Source: Thiotrichales bacterium (GTDB taxonomy: Bacteria > Pseudomonadota > Gammaproteobacteria > Francisellales > CACEW01). From it: a stretch of DNA of 13,276 nt. Position 1 is the first letter of the stretch, and every line of letters starts with the position of its first letter. The notes beneath the pieces are model-generated. The model ran no database searches, was not told the origin of the DNA, and saw nothing but the letters and a program-made list of their open reading frames with translations. The stretch is from assembly GCA_023266165.1 (NCBI GenBank), contig JAHFRR010000025.1:1-13276 (forward strand). Direction: 5' to 3'. The position numbers and the translations under genes were made by a program. Below are positions 1 to 7,859 of the stretch, one piece after another.

Positions 1-1748
1 CCCATATTTTCTAAGATGGGCAACACATCCGTCAACGCAATGCCTTTATGGCTTTGGAACAGTTTGAAGCGAATTCTGTCTTCAGGTTCTTCGAGCAATC
101 GATAAAAACACATTTGAAGATGATTGGACATCAAGGCTTTTTCAATATGCGCCATGTCATCCACCGCAATACTCGAAATAAACGCTTCGCGATAACTGCT
201 GGGAAAAGCCCTTGCATACCGATGGAATAAGGCAAGGCCCGTCTGTTCTTGATGCGCTTCCATTAAGGTCTCACGCAGATCATCTTGCCAGTCACGCGCA
301 GCCAAGACCAGCATGCGCTCGATTTCTTTGTCATCGTTATAGTCGCTGGGATAATGAGGGTCGATCGTGATCATGTAGTCAATACGACATAAGACAGACT
401 TCGAGAAATTCGGCTTAAAGTTGACAGAAAGCCCCGAAAACTCTCGCTGCAAAATCGCCTGCATCTTGATGCGCAGATCTGTGTGATAGACATCTCGAGG
501 GAGATAGACCATCGCTAAAATATAACACTGAAACGGGTCTTTATAAACAAACAAACGGGTGCGCTGACGCTCTTGCAGTTGCAAGACACCCATCGAAATA
601 CGCAAAAGCTCTCGCTCAGAAATTGGGTACATTTCGTCTCGAGGAAAGGTTTCTAGAATATGCAGCAACGCTTTACCATCATGGCTTCTGGCACCAAATC
701 CTGCCGCTTCCAAAACCGTAGCGATCTTCTGTCTCAACACAGGGACTAACTCAGGGCTGGCGTGATAGGCTGAAGATGTAAAAAGACCCACAAAGCGGGT
801 CTCAGAAGTGAGTGTGCCGTGTCGATAATGCTTGATGCTGATGCAATCGCAATGCGACCCTCGATTCACCGTAGATCTGACGGCCGTTTTAGAGATAAAA
901 AGCTGTGTATGCTCTTTCAATAAACGCTGTGCAGAAGGCATGTCCTCAAGAAATCCAGCCTCTTTCAAAAACTCGCTGTTACGCATCAACCCTTGGATGG
1001 ACTCAGGCACCAAAGAGAAGCTTCCCGCGGGTTGCACCTGATACTCAGCGCTTCCCAGAAAAATAAAATGATCTTCTAGAAGCCATTGGATAAAGGCTTT
1101 AGACTCCTCAACTTCTTTTTTCAAAACCGGGGGAATATTTTCATGCATCTGACCCACAATGGTTTGCATACGCCTCATCATGGCATCAAAGTCTTCCACC
1201 ACGAGATCCACATCTTTCAACGTTGCGCGCACGGTGCTCTCAATCTGCTTGAGCATCGGGCCTTCTTCAAGATGGCGATCAATCTCAATAGAAATCGCCG
1301 CCTCTGTGACGGTCTCGACAGGCTTCTTCAAAGAGACTAAGCGCCCTGAGAGATCTCGCTGAACATAGAGATTCCCCGTATGCAACATCAAGTGAATGTT
1401 GATATCCAAGCGATTGAGCGCCAACACCAGGGATCTGACCAGAAAGGGCTTCTCATCCAGGGTAAGCACGATGATCGTATGAGGCGAGGTAAACTGATGC
1501 ATTTCTTGTTTTGGATTGAAAATTTTAAGCTTGATCTCGCCTGGCTTTCGCACCTGCAGCGCGTGCCATTGCTCTAGAATCACTCCTAAGAGCGCATTCA
1601 GATTACTTTCTTCAATCTCTTCATCCGAGACACTTGCCAGATATTGATGCACAAAAATCTCAAAGTCCTTGAGATGTTTTGCCTCTACATGGGTTTGCAG
1701 ACGCTCCATCAGTTGCACGCGTAGACTTCCAGTCACTTCAGTTCCCAT
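1..1748 (-). CDS. gdhB: NAD-specific glutamate dehydrogenase, large type (N-terminal part; gene runs off the left edge)
   Basis: This frame is open from the ATG at 1748 to the window edge and encodes 582 residues of a protein that is about 1,600 residues long in this family. The family oxidises L-glutamate to 2-oxoglutarate with NAD+, feeding amino-acid carbon into the TCA cycle. The visible part is the long N-terminal regulatory region with ACT-like folds, so the catalytic Rossmann region is outside the window. Recognisable family stretches are FIQWLLEDHFIFLG, HDGKALLHILETFPRDE, RQRTRLFVYKDPF and, next to the edge, ALTDVLPILENMG. The start is supported by a GAGG ribosome site at 1757-1754, five bases upstream. 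The gene has its own promoter-like sequence (1841-1813), so it is probably transcribed apart from the mscS-like gene upstream. The family call is secure. The symbol follows Pseudomonas usage. Confidence 0.93.
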   Translation of the reverse strand, partial: MGTEVTGSLRVQLMERLQTHVEAKHLKDFEIFVHQYLASVSDEEIEESNLNALLGVILEQWHALQVRKPGEIKLKIFNPKQEMHQFTSPHTIIVLTLDEKPFLVRSLVLALNRLDINIHLMLHTGNLYVQRDLSGRLVSLKKPVETVTEAAISIEIDRHLEEGPMLKQIESTVRATLKDVDLVVEDFDAMMRRMQTIVGQMHENIPPVLKKEVEESKAFIQWLLEDHFIFLGSAEYQVQPAGSFSLVPESIQGLMRNSEFLKEAGFLEDMPSAQRLLKEHTQLFISKTAVRSTVNRGSHCDCISIKHYRHGTLTSETRFVGLFTSSAYHASPELVPVLRQKIATVLEAAGFGARSHDGKALLHILETFPRDEMYPISERELLRISMGVLQLQERQRTRLFVYKDPFQCYILAMVYLPRDVYHTDLRIKMQAILQREFSGLSVNFKPNFSKSVLCRIDYMITIDPHYPSDYNDDKEIERMLVLAARDWQDDLRETLMEAHQEQTGLALFHRYARAFPSSYREAFISSIAVDDMAHIEKALMSNHLQMCFYRLLEEPEDRIRFKLFQSHKGIALTDVLPILENM

Positions 1749-1805
1749 AAACGCCTCGTCTGTTTTTTCTTTTTAGATGTTCTTCAGGATATCGTCGTTT
1801 TCAAT

Positions 1806-1824
1806 GAGGCATATCATACGCCTC
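1806..1824. promoter_or_regulatory. Operator-like palindrome over the -10 box of the dehydrogenase promoter
   Basis: On the minus strand the 19 bases read GAGGCGT-ATGAT-ATGCCTC, two 7-base arms that match at 6 of 7 positions around a 5-base centre. The -10 hexamer lies inside it. The same half-site, GAGGCGT, occurs again at 1757-1751, where it forms the ribosome binding site. The first GAGGC lies upstream of the predicted transcription start, so a DNA-binding site fits better than an RNA hairpin. Confidence 0.3.
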
Positions 1825-1841
1825 TTCAACCTGCTTGTCAC
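1813..1841 (-). promoter_or_regulatory. Sigma70-type promoter of the glutamate dehydrogenase gene
   Basis: On the minus strand a GTGACA box (1841-1836, 5 of 6 to consensus) and a TATGAT box (1818-1813, 5 of 6) are separated by exactly 17 bases. Transcription would begin near 1806, giving a leader of roughly 58 bases before the ATG at 1748. An imperfect palindrome lies over the -10 box and is listed separately. This is a sequence match only. Confidence 0.6.
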
Positions 1842-1857
1842 CCTCTCCGAAACGCAA

Positions 1858-2697
1858 CTACCCCACTTTTTGAATACACCCCGCTGTCAACATCTGCGCC
1901 CAAAAAGCTTTTTCAATCTCATCAAAATCTGCAGGATAGCAGTAAAATTCGGTTAGAATTGTCAAAAATTTCTCTTTCTCCGCAGAGATCTTCACGGTCA
2001 CAGAAGGTGTCAGATCAATCATTTTGGCAAAGATTTTATTTTTCGCTGCCAAAGCAGTGGGGTTATAGTTCGGATGGCTCTGGGCATAGTTTTGAATGAT
2101 CTCATCAATAACCCCCTGAGTTTTTGTCAAAGCCCCTGCGACATCACCGTCGAAGGCTAAGGCATACGTCAATTGGTACTGCATCAAGCTGGTTTCGGGG
2201 GTGATGGTCAAAATAGGGTTATTAATCAATAAACCATTGGGAATGCGCAGCGTCCGACCGGTTGCATGATGCTGGTCTAAGCGCTTGGTTTCATAGACTT
2301 TGAAATACATCGGGCCGATGGACACCACATAACCCATATAGTTCTGGATCTGGATGTAGTCCCCTTCGGTAAACACCCCGCGCCAATTGATAATCATCCA
2401 CCCCACCAGATTCATGATGGTCTCTTTGTTTGTCACCACAAACCCTGCCGCCACTAGGCTAAACATAGTGAGCACATTGCCAAAGCCTTCAATCCAGATG
2501 CGTGCCAGCAAAATCAAATACAACACGATCGCGATATATAAAATCCGCCCCCGACGCTTGATTTTCTCTTTGCGTGTCAGCGTGCGCCCTCGAAAGAGCA
2601 ATACAATTGTGAGATACCCCATCGAGAGCACAATCAGGGTAATCAAGCTGTTCAGCAGATTACTATCAAATTGATCGACCAATAAAGAAGAAAACAT
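1858..2697 (-). CDS. MscS-family small-conductance mechanosensitive channel protein
   Basis: The 279-residue protein has the build of a small MscS-type channel, a homo-oligomeric inner-membrane pore that opens under membrane tension and releases solutes during osmotic downshock. Hydrophobic segments lie at about residues 14-36, 52-70 and 74-105. The last is the expected pore-lining helix, with small residues (LVAAGFVV). It is followed by the beta domain (GVFTEGDYIQI at 107-117, GYVVSIG at 122-128, RTLRIPNG at 148-155), the part best conserved across the family. The tail up to residue 279 would form the cytoplasmic cage. The gene starts five bases after the ffh stop codon, and a run of G at the end of ffh serves as its ribosome site, so the two are probably co-transcribed. 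Which MscS subfamily it belongs to, and what solute or stress it answers to, cannot be read from the sequence. Confidence 0.85.
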   Translation of the reverse strand: MFSSLLVDQFDSNLLNSLITLIVLSMGYLTIVLLFRGRTLTRKEKIKRRGRILYIAIVLYLILLARIWIEGFGNVLTMFSLVAAGFVVTNKETIMNLVGWMIINWRGVFTEGDYIQIQNYMGYVVSIGPMYFKVYETKRLDQHHATGRTLRIPNGLLINNPILTITPETSLMQYQLTYALAFDGDVAGALTKTQGVIDEIIQNYAQSHPNYNPTALAAKNKIFAKMIDLTPSVTVKISAEKEKFLTILTEFYCYPADFDEIEKAFWAQMLTAGCIQKVG

Positions 2698-2702
2698 TTA
2701 TA

Positions 2703-4073
2703 TTACCCCCCCATCATGCCAGGTGGAAAGTTACCGCGCGATTGCATCTGACGCATGAGACCTGCCATGCCACCCTTCTTGCCCATCTGTTTCATAGCTT
2801 TCTGAATTTGCTCAAATTGCTTTAAGAGTTTGTTGACATCTTGGATTTGCGTCCCAGACCCCTGGGCGATACGACGTCTGCGCGAGCCCTTGATTAAGTC
2901 CGGATCGGCGCGCTCTTTGGGGGTCATCGAATAGATCATGGCAAGTGATCGCGTCGTCGTTTTATCTTGCGCCATCTGCTTTGCCTGCTCTGAAAGCCCT
3001 GAAAAACCAGGAATCTTGTTGGCAATCTTGCTCATCCCTCCCATTTTTTGGACTTGCTCGAGCTGTTCTGCAAAATCCGAAAAATCAAAACCTTTGCCTT
3101 TTTTGATTTTCTCCACTATTTTATCGGCTTTCGCGCGATCGACCTTGTCTTCCAGATCTTCAATGAGAGAAAGCACATCCCCCATGCCTAAGATTCTAGA
3201 AGCAATGCGCTCTGGATGAAAGGGTTGTAAAGCTTCCGTTTTTTCCCCCACCCCCATAAACTTAATGGGTTTACCCGTGATATGCCGTACCGACAGCGCC
3301 GCGCCGCCTCTTGCATCCCCATCGGCTTTTGTCAGGATCACCCCTGTGAGAGGCAGCGCCTCATCAAACGCTTTCGCCACCAACACCGCATCTTGCCCCG
3401 CCATGCTGTCAATTACAAAAAGGGTTTCAATCGGATCTAAAACCGCATGCAGATCTTTGATCTCTTGCATCATCATCGCATCGACATGCAAACGCCCCGC
3501 CGTATCGGCAATCAAGACATCAAAGCCATAGCGCTTGGCATGAGTGAGCGCCTGCTCAGCAATGCGAACGGGCTTCTCTGTGAGGGCAGAGGGAAACACT
3601 TCAATCTCAAGATCTTGGCCCAAAGACTGCAGTTGTGCAATCGCTGCCGGACGATAGACATCCAGGCTTACCATCAAGACTTTCTTCTTTTCTGTATTTT
3701 TCAAAAACCGAGCGAGCTTGGCTGAGGATGTCGTCTTACCTGACCCTTGAAGCCCTGCCATCAAGATCACAGCAGGCGGCTGCGTATTGAGAGTCAGCGT
3801 ATGGTTTTCATTTCCCATCACCTCGATCAATTCACGCTTGACGATTTTGATAAACGCTTGGCCTGGATTCAGGCTTTTTGCCACCTCATGACCCAGTGCT
3901 GCTTTCTTCACGCGCTGCAAGAAGTACTCAGCCACGTCCAAGCCCACATCGGCATCCAGCAAGGCTTTGCGGACTTCACGCAGCGCTTTTTTGATGTTGT
4001 CTTCCGTGAGTCGCCCTTGCCCCCGTACTTTCTGCAGAATCGAGGTCATATGCTCAGTGAGATTTTGAAACAT
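2703..4073 (-). CDS. ffh: Signal recognition particle protein Ffh
   Basis: Ffh is the GTPase and signal-peptide-binding subunit of the bacterial signal recognition particle. With 4.5S RNA it hands ribosomes making inner-membrane proteins to FtsY and the Sec translocon. All parts are present over 456 residues: the N domain (1-95), the G domain with P-loop GLQGSGKTT (107-115), DVYRPAA (138-144), DTAGR (190-194) and TKADGD (248-253), and the methionine-rich M domain with the RNA-binding SRRRRIAQGSG (397-407). The C-terminus, rich in Gly and Met, is usual. The start is backed by AGGA eight bases upstream. A promoter-like sequence overlaps the end of dotL just upstream, which makes sense for an essential gene behind a secretion operon. 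No 4.5S RNA gene was seen in the window. Confidence 0.98.
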   Translation of the reverse strand: MFQNLTEHMTSILQKVRGQGRLTEDNIKKALREVRKALLDADVGLDVAEYFLQRVKKAALGHEVAKSLNPGQAFIKIVKRELIEVMGNENHTLTLNTQPPAVILMAGLQGSGKTTSSAKLARFLKNTEKKKVLMVSLDVYRPAAIAQLQSLGQDLEIEVFPSALTEKPVRIAEQALTHAKRYGFDVLIADTAGRLHVDAMMMQEIKDLHAVLDPIETLFVIDSMAGQDAVLVAKAFDEALPLTGVILTKADGDARGGAALSVRHITGKPIKFMGVGEKTEALQPFHPERIASRILGMGDVLSLIEDLEDKVDRAKADKIVEKIKKGKGFDFSDFAEQLEQVQKMGGMSKIANKIPGFSGLSEQAKQMAQDKTTTRSLAMIYSMTPKERADPDLIKGSRRRRIAQGSGTQIQDVNKLLKQFEQIQKAMKQMGKKGGMAGLMRQMQSRGNFPPGMMGG

Positions 4074-4114
4074 AGTGCTCTTCCTGTTCTTTCCCTATTT
4101 TCACGCTGAGGTGT

Positions 4115-4143
4115 ATTCTAGGGGTATTACGCAGCAGATGCAA
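4115..4143 (-). promoter_or_regulatory. Possible ffh promoter overlapping the end of dotL
   Basis: On the minus strand TTGCAT (4143-4138, only the first three bases fit consensus) is followed after 17 bases by TAGAAT (4120-4115, 5 of 6). The -35 side lies in the last codons of dotL. Transcription would begin near 4108, about 35 bases before the ffh ATG. No hairpin terminator separates dotL from ffh, so read-through from the dot genes is also possible. Confidence 0.4.
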
Positions 4144-6448
4144 CCAACTGTTGGGTCAGGCGATCTAAAATCACGGTCATCGGCTCTAACTGGTCTGGCA
4201 CACAGTTAGCGTAGCTGGTTTCCTTCTCAATACGTGCAATGATATCCAGCGCCTCTTTTTTGGCGAGCATTTCGCTTTTACCCTCTAAGATATTCAGCTT
4301 CTTGACCACTTCATAGAGCGTCTCTTTGGTCATGATACTGTCTTGAAGGCTGGAAACCGCCACATCAAAATAGGCACTCGACAAGCGCTGATCAATGGGC
4401 ACCGCCATGAAGATCGATGGGTTTTTGGATTGCTCACCAAAGCTGATTTCTTCGTTATCTTCTCGACCATCCACAAAAGCAGAAAGCCCTCGAATCAACT
4501 CCGGAAGATCTTCACGCGTAGGCTCATTGACCAAGTCAAATAAGGCTTTCAGAGGATCTTCTATGCCATCACGCACGAGCACTGTCGGATCCATCTTGGC
4601 ATCTCGCATTTTTGCCATAAATGCCACCACTTCTTCAGAGGGCCCACGCACTTTGAGCATCTGATTGACTTTGAGCTTCTTGACTTTAGGCGGGTTGGCA
4701 TAAAACATCTTTGCTCGAACAATACGAGATTTGAAAAACACATGCGCCTCACCCTCTCGCTGGTCTTTCAAATCCAGCAGATCAATCCGATAGCGCTTGT
4801 CCATCTGCGCTTCCATGGTGTCTCGATAGGCAAAGGCCGATGTCCCATCGCCTGAACGTTGGAATGTCCTGGCAACAGAGACGTAGGTCTCCCCTGCTGT
4901 TTTTTGGAAAAACTCCCAGGTTTCTTTGGGATCTTCCAACTTCATACAAATCTTGATGTTGGTGTTCGCGCAAATCGAAGCCGCTTCTTCTTTCGAGGCT
5001 TTCTCAAAGGCCGGCAAATCTTGGCCTGCAAAAATGACAGAAAACCCTAATGAACGGGCTTGCGCAGGAACAACGGCAAAGCCTTTTACGGCATAATATC
5101 CATATTCATCTAAGACGCATAAAAAGGGCGTTTTAGAGTTGGTAGGCTTGGTTTCAATGACATCTCGATAATCCCCTTCGACACGGCTCCCCAAACCCTC
5201 TGCCAGCATGGCTTTGAGCGATGCAATAATCAATTTCCCCAAATTGGAGAGCTCATCGGGAGATTTCTCCAACGCGGGCAACAGCACAACCAAGATTCTT
5301 CGATTAATCACCACATCTCGAAAATCCACTTCTGCCAGATTCGTTCGGATAATATGACCATAAACATCCGCTAAAGATCCGAAAATACGGGTCAACTGCA
5401 TGGTGATATACCCATGCTGTTCATAGGCTTTCCCACTTTGTTTGCCCTTTTCACTGCGCTGATAGCCTGGGAGCGTTGCCAAATAGTTTTCGACGGATTC
5501 TCTGACCTCGGGGGGCAAAGGCTCTGGCATCACCGAAACATTACCGTTTTGGTCAATCACTTTCTTGTCATAGAGCAACTCTTCAATCACATCCAAGACA
5601 AAATAACGGCGAATCACCCCGGCTTCTAATAACAGATAGCCATGATCTCGCAGCCACACCATAGGGCGCATCAAGGCCTCAATGAAAGAGATCGCACGGC
5701 CCTTCCACATATCGCCATCACCCCCTGCAGGGGTTGCCCCAGAACCTCCATCCATCAGGCTGACCACCAAGTTTGACAACATGCTGGAAGAGCCTTGAGC
5801 AAAGGGGTTCATGGTGTTGGAAAGCACATGTTCTTGTGGCCCAATGATATCATTCGCACCTGTCATGAAGTTCACCAAGAGCAAATCATCTTCCCGACCC
5901 ATCATACGTGCCATCGAGAATATTTTAGCAAAGAGGCTGTTGTCCCCTTTACCATCCACATAGATCAAGCCGCTTCCTAAGATCAGGGCGTTATACGCTA
6001 GCGATACCAGGGTTTCTGTTTTACCACTTCCGGTGGATCCAAAGATCAACGCATGGGTGCGCATATCGATATTGTTAAACCACAGTTGCTCGTGGCTATT
6101 GGCATCGTTACCGAAGTAATAAATACCTGCCGCTTCGCCTGGTTGCAAAGAGCCTGGCTTCGGGTCGTTAGGGTCGTTCTTATGGCAAAAAATAGGGAGC
6201 TTAAAGGGCAGTTTTTTAAAGCGCCAGAGAGAAAACCAGAAAATAAAAAGATTTAAAAATAAAAAAAAGTCGGACATGATCGGAAAGATCAGCATCAACA
6301 GCGCCAAAGTAAGGATAGACCCCGTGGCTCCAACACGCCCTAAGATCAGATCTCGCAGCTGTTGCCAAAAAGGACGAATATCCCGAATGGCCTGTGTGCC
6401 ATAGGTTTCGTGCTGTAGGCTTACGCCTCGATAAAGCTTACGGGCCAT
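4127..6448 (-). CDS. dotL: Type IVB secretion coupling ATPase DotL (IcmO)
   Basis: DotL is the VirD4/TrbC-like ATPase at the inner membrane that receives effectors and passes them into the Dot/Icm channel. In Legionella it works with DotM, DotN and the adaptors IcmS/IcmW and LvgA. The 773 residues here compare with about 783 in Legionella. Two membrane segments lie at about residues 43-75. The nucleotide site has Walker A GSTGSGKT (137-144) and Walker B CVLDEYG (444-450). FGNDANS (112-118), VDGKGDN (164-170) and VIFAGQDLPAF (471-481) are also family-like. The C-terminal part after about 640 corresponds to the adaptor-binding tail and is full length, so adaptors probably exist elsewhere. The gene follows icmT by 34 bases, whereas Legionella has icmS, icmR, icmQ and dotM in between. 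Its ribosome site is weak (AGGG about ten bases upstream). Confidence 0.95.
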   Translation of the reverse strand: MARKLYRGVSLQHETYGTQAIRDIRPFWQQLRDLILGRVGATGSILTLALLMLIFPIMSDFFLFLNLFIFWFSLWRFKKLPFKLPIFCHKNDPNDPKPGSLQPGEAAGIYYFGNDANSHEQLWFNNIDMRTHALIFGSTGSGKTETLVSLAYNALILGSGLIYVDGKGDNSLFAKIFSMARMMGREDDLLLVNFMTGANDIIGPQEHVLSNTMNPFAQGSSSMLSNLVVSLMDGGSGATPAGGDGDMWKGRAISFIEALMRPMVWLRDHGYLLLEAGVIRRYFVLDVIEELLYDKKVIDQNGNVSVMPEPLPPEVRESVENYLATLPGYQRSEKGKQSGKAYEQHGYITMQLTRIFGSLADVYGHIIRTNLAEVDFRDVVINRRILVVLLPALEKSPDELSNLGKLIIASLKAMLAEGLGSRVEGDYRDVIETKPTNSKTPFLCVLDEYGYYAVKGFAVVPAQARSLGFSVIFAGQDLPAFEKASKEEAASICANTNIKICMKLEDPKETWEFFQKTAGETYVSVARTFQRSGDGTSAFAYRDTMEAQMDKRYRIDLLDLKDQREGEAHVFFKSRIVRAKMFYANPPKVKKLKVNQMLKVRGPSEEVVAFMAKMRDAKMDPTVLVRDGIEDPLKALFDLVNEPTREDLPELIRGLSAFVDGREDNEEISFGEQSKNPSIFMAVPIDQRLSSAYFDVAVSSLQDSIMTKETLYEVVKKLNILEGKSEMLAKKEALDIIARIEKETSYANCVPDQLEPMTVILDRLTQQLVASAA

Positions 6449-6455
6449 AACTGCT

Positions 6456-6471
6456 ATACCCTAATACCCTA
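6456..6471. repeat. 8-base tandem duplication in the icmT-dotL gap
   Basis: The unit ATACCCTA occurs twice in a row on the plus strand. Read on the coding strand it doubles an AGGG ribosome-site-like word upstream of dotL. It may be slippage of no consequence. Confidence 0.5.
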
Positions 6472-6482
6472 AAAATTTATCA

Positions 6483-6731
6483 TTATAATCGAATATGCTT
6501 GCGGGGCCCACTGAGATATCCTCGCGCCAATCGCGCAGCCACCATCAGGGGGATATGCAAATAGTTTAACACCGCCAACCCTGAGAATACCACCACCGCA
6601 ATGATCAGAGTATACCATCGGGGATAAAACAGCAGCAAGAGCAATGCAAATACCCCTCGCGCATCCGCCACAAAAAACTTAGGGGTTCTGGCAGAATCTC
6701 GCCAATGCGAATAGGTATCTTGCTTGGCCAT
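6483..6731 (-). CDS. icmT: Type IVB secretion protein IcmT
   Basis: IcmT is a short inner-membrane protein of the Dot/Icm apparatus, 86 residues in Legionella and 82 here. In Legionella it is linked to pore formation and escape from the host cell, but its exact role is unsettled. The family signature is plain near the N-terminus: HWRDSARTPKFFVADAR (9-25). One or two hydrophobic segments follow (about 27-58), then a basic C-terminal end, GPRKH (75-79). The ATG is preceded by GGGAGA six bases upstream. The gene starts 12 bases after the dotB stop codon and is followed 34 bases later by dotL. In plasmid R64 the homologue TraK likewise follows the DotB homologue TraJ, which supports the call by context. 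Confidence 0.9.
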   Translation of the reverse strand: MAKQDTYSHWRDSARTPKFFVADARGVFALLLLLFYPRWYTLIIAVVVFSGLAVLNYLHIPLMVAARLARGYLSGPRKHIRL

Positions 6732-6743
6732 TTTGATTCTCCC

Positions 6744-7859
6744 TTATAGTTTTTCAAGCTCAAATCGACGTAACAGAGCCGGATCGATGCGACCTTCTTT
6801 CACGGCTTTCTCCGCCGCAACCCAGATGGGTTGGCCATCTACGGGCAAAAGCTTCCTCACCTCACTCACCAGGCGATCCACAGAAGTATTGAGCAGCTGG
6901 TCTCGCACACGCGGCGTAATTCTCAAATATTCTCGTAAGGCCATCCGCTTGCCATCTAATGTCGGCACCAAGGTTTGCCATAAAATCAATTTAACCGTTT
7001 CGAGCAAATCAAACATGCGCGCATCGCGCTCGGCATGCGTGAAGATCGACACCATACGACGCAACGTATCTGCAACCCCATTGGCATGCACAGTGGTATA
7101 TACCGGGTGCCCCGTCAGAGCTGCCTCAATCACAGCTTCAATGGTTGCCTGATCTCGCGCCTCACCTACCACAATTAAGCCCGGCTTCCGGCGTAAGGCA
7201 TTACGCACCCCCAATGAAAAGCTCGGCAAATAGCGAGGAATCTCAGTTTGGCTCACGATAGAAGAGGGTTTCAGAATTCTATCATAGACGTATTCAATGG
7301 GAGACTCATAGGTCAAAATCTTCAGGTGGCTCTCTTCACGCGAGGCCAGTTCTGCCACGAGCGATGCCAGCAACGTGCTTTTCCCCGATCCTGTCGCACC
7401 GCTCACGACCATAATCCCCTGGGGAATGCCGACCATCTCGAGAATTTCAGGTTCCACCTCAAGGCTTTTTAAGCTGGGTGGACGGCTGGAGATGGTTCTG
7501 AGCGTAATCTGCAACCCTTGATAGCCATCATAATAGCACGCTGTGATATTCACCCGAAATCGATAAATCTCATCTTCAGAAATTTTCACACGGTAATTCG
7601 TATCTAGGTCAGTGCCACTATAGACTTGCGCAGTAGCATTGGCCCCATAAATATGGTTACTGAGATCCGAGAGCTCTTGCAACGCCATTTTACGACGCGT
7701 CACGCGCTTTTGCTTTCCCTGGATTTCAGCAAAAACATTCTCACCCGCCTGGATCGAGATATCCGAAGCTCCTAATTGCGTGCAGTGAACCAACAGACGA
7801 TCCAGAGATTCCGCCGTAAAATACGTCGGCTCCTGGGGAAGGAGCAACGATTGCGTCAT
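6744..7859 (-). CDS. dotB: Type IVB secretion ATPase DotB
   Basis: DotB is the PilT/VirB11-type hexameric ATPase that docks on the cytoplasmic face of the Dot/Icm complex and powers secretion. In R64 the homologue is TraJ. The 371 residues are close to the 377 of Legionella. The N-terminal PAS-like domain covers about 1-125 and is followed by the RecA-like core. Motifs are Walker A GATGSGKST (154-162), the Asp box YESPIEY (184-190), Walker B GLIVVGEARD (227-236, Glu233) and the His box YTTVHANG (254-261). No key residue is missing, so the enzyme should be active. The start codon overlaps the dotC stop as ATGA, pointing to translational coupling. A type IV pilus PilT is the only real alternative, and the dot neighbours rule it out. 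Confidence 0.96.
   Translation of the reverse strand: MTQSLLLPQEPTYFTAESLDRLLVHCTQLGASDISIQAGENVFAEIQGKQKRVTRRKMALQELSDLSNHIYGANATAQVYSGTDLDTNYRVKISEDEIYRFRVNITACYYDGYQGLQITLRTISSRPPSLKSLEVEPEILEMVGIPQGIMVVSGATGSGKSTLLASLVAELASREESHLKILTYESPIEYVYDRILKPSSIVSQTEIPRYLPSFSLGVRNALRRKPGLIVVGEARDQATIEAVIEAALTGHPVYTTVHANGVADTLRRMVSIFTHAERDARMFDLLETVKLILWQTLVPTLDGKRMALREYLRITPRVRDQLLNTSVDRLVSEVRKLLPVDGQPIWVAAEKAVKEGRIDPALLRRFELEKL

Noticed and set aside
1751..1824. Attenuator-like alternative hairpins hiding the ribosome site of the dehydrogenase gene
   Set aside because: The GAGGC arm needed for one of the two structures lies upstream of the predicted transcription start, so it would not be in the RNA. 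A DNA operator fits better.
3747..4109. 120-codon plus-strand frame opposite ffh
   Set aside because: It is a shadow of the strongly conserved N and G domains of Ffh.
6724..7152. 142-codon plus-strand frame opposite dotB
   Set aside because: It is antisense to the conserved, motif-complete C-terminal half of DotB and resembles no family.
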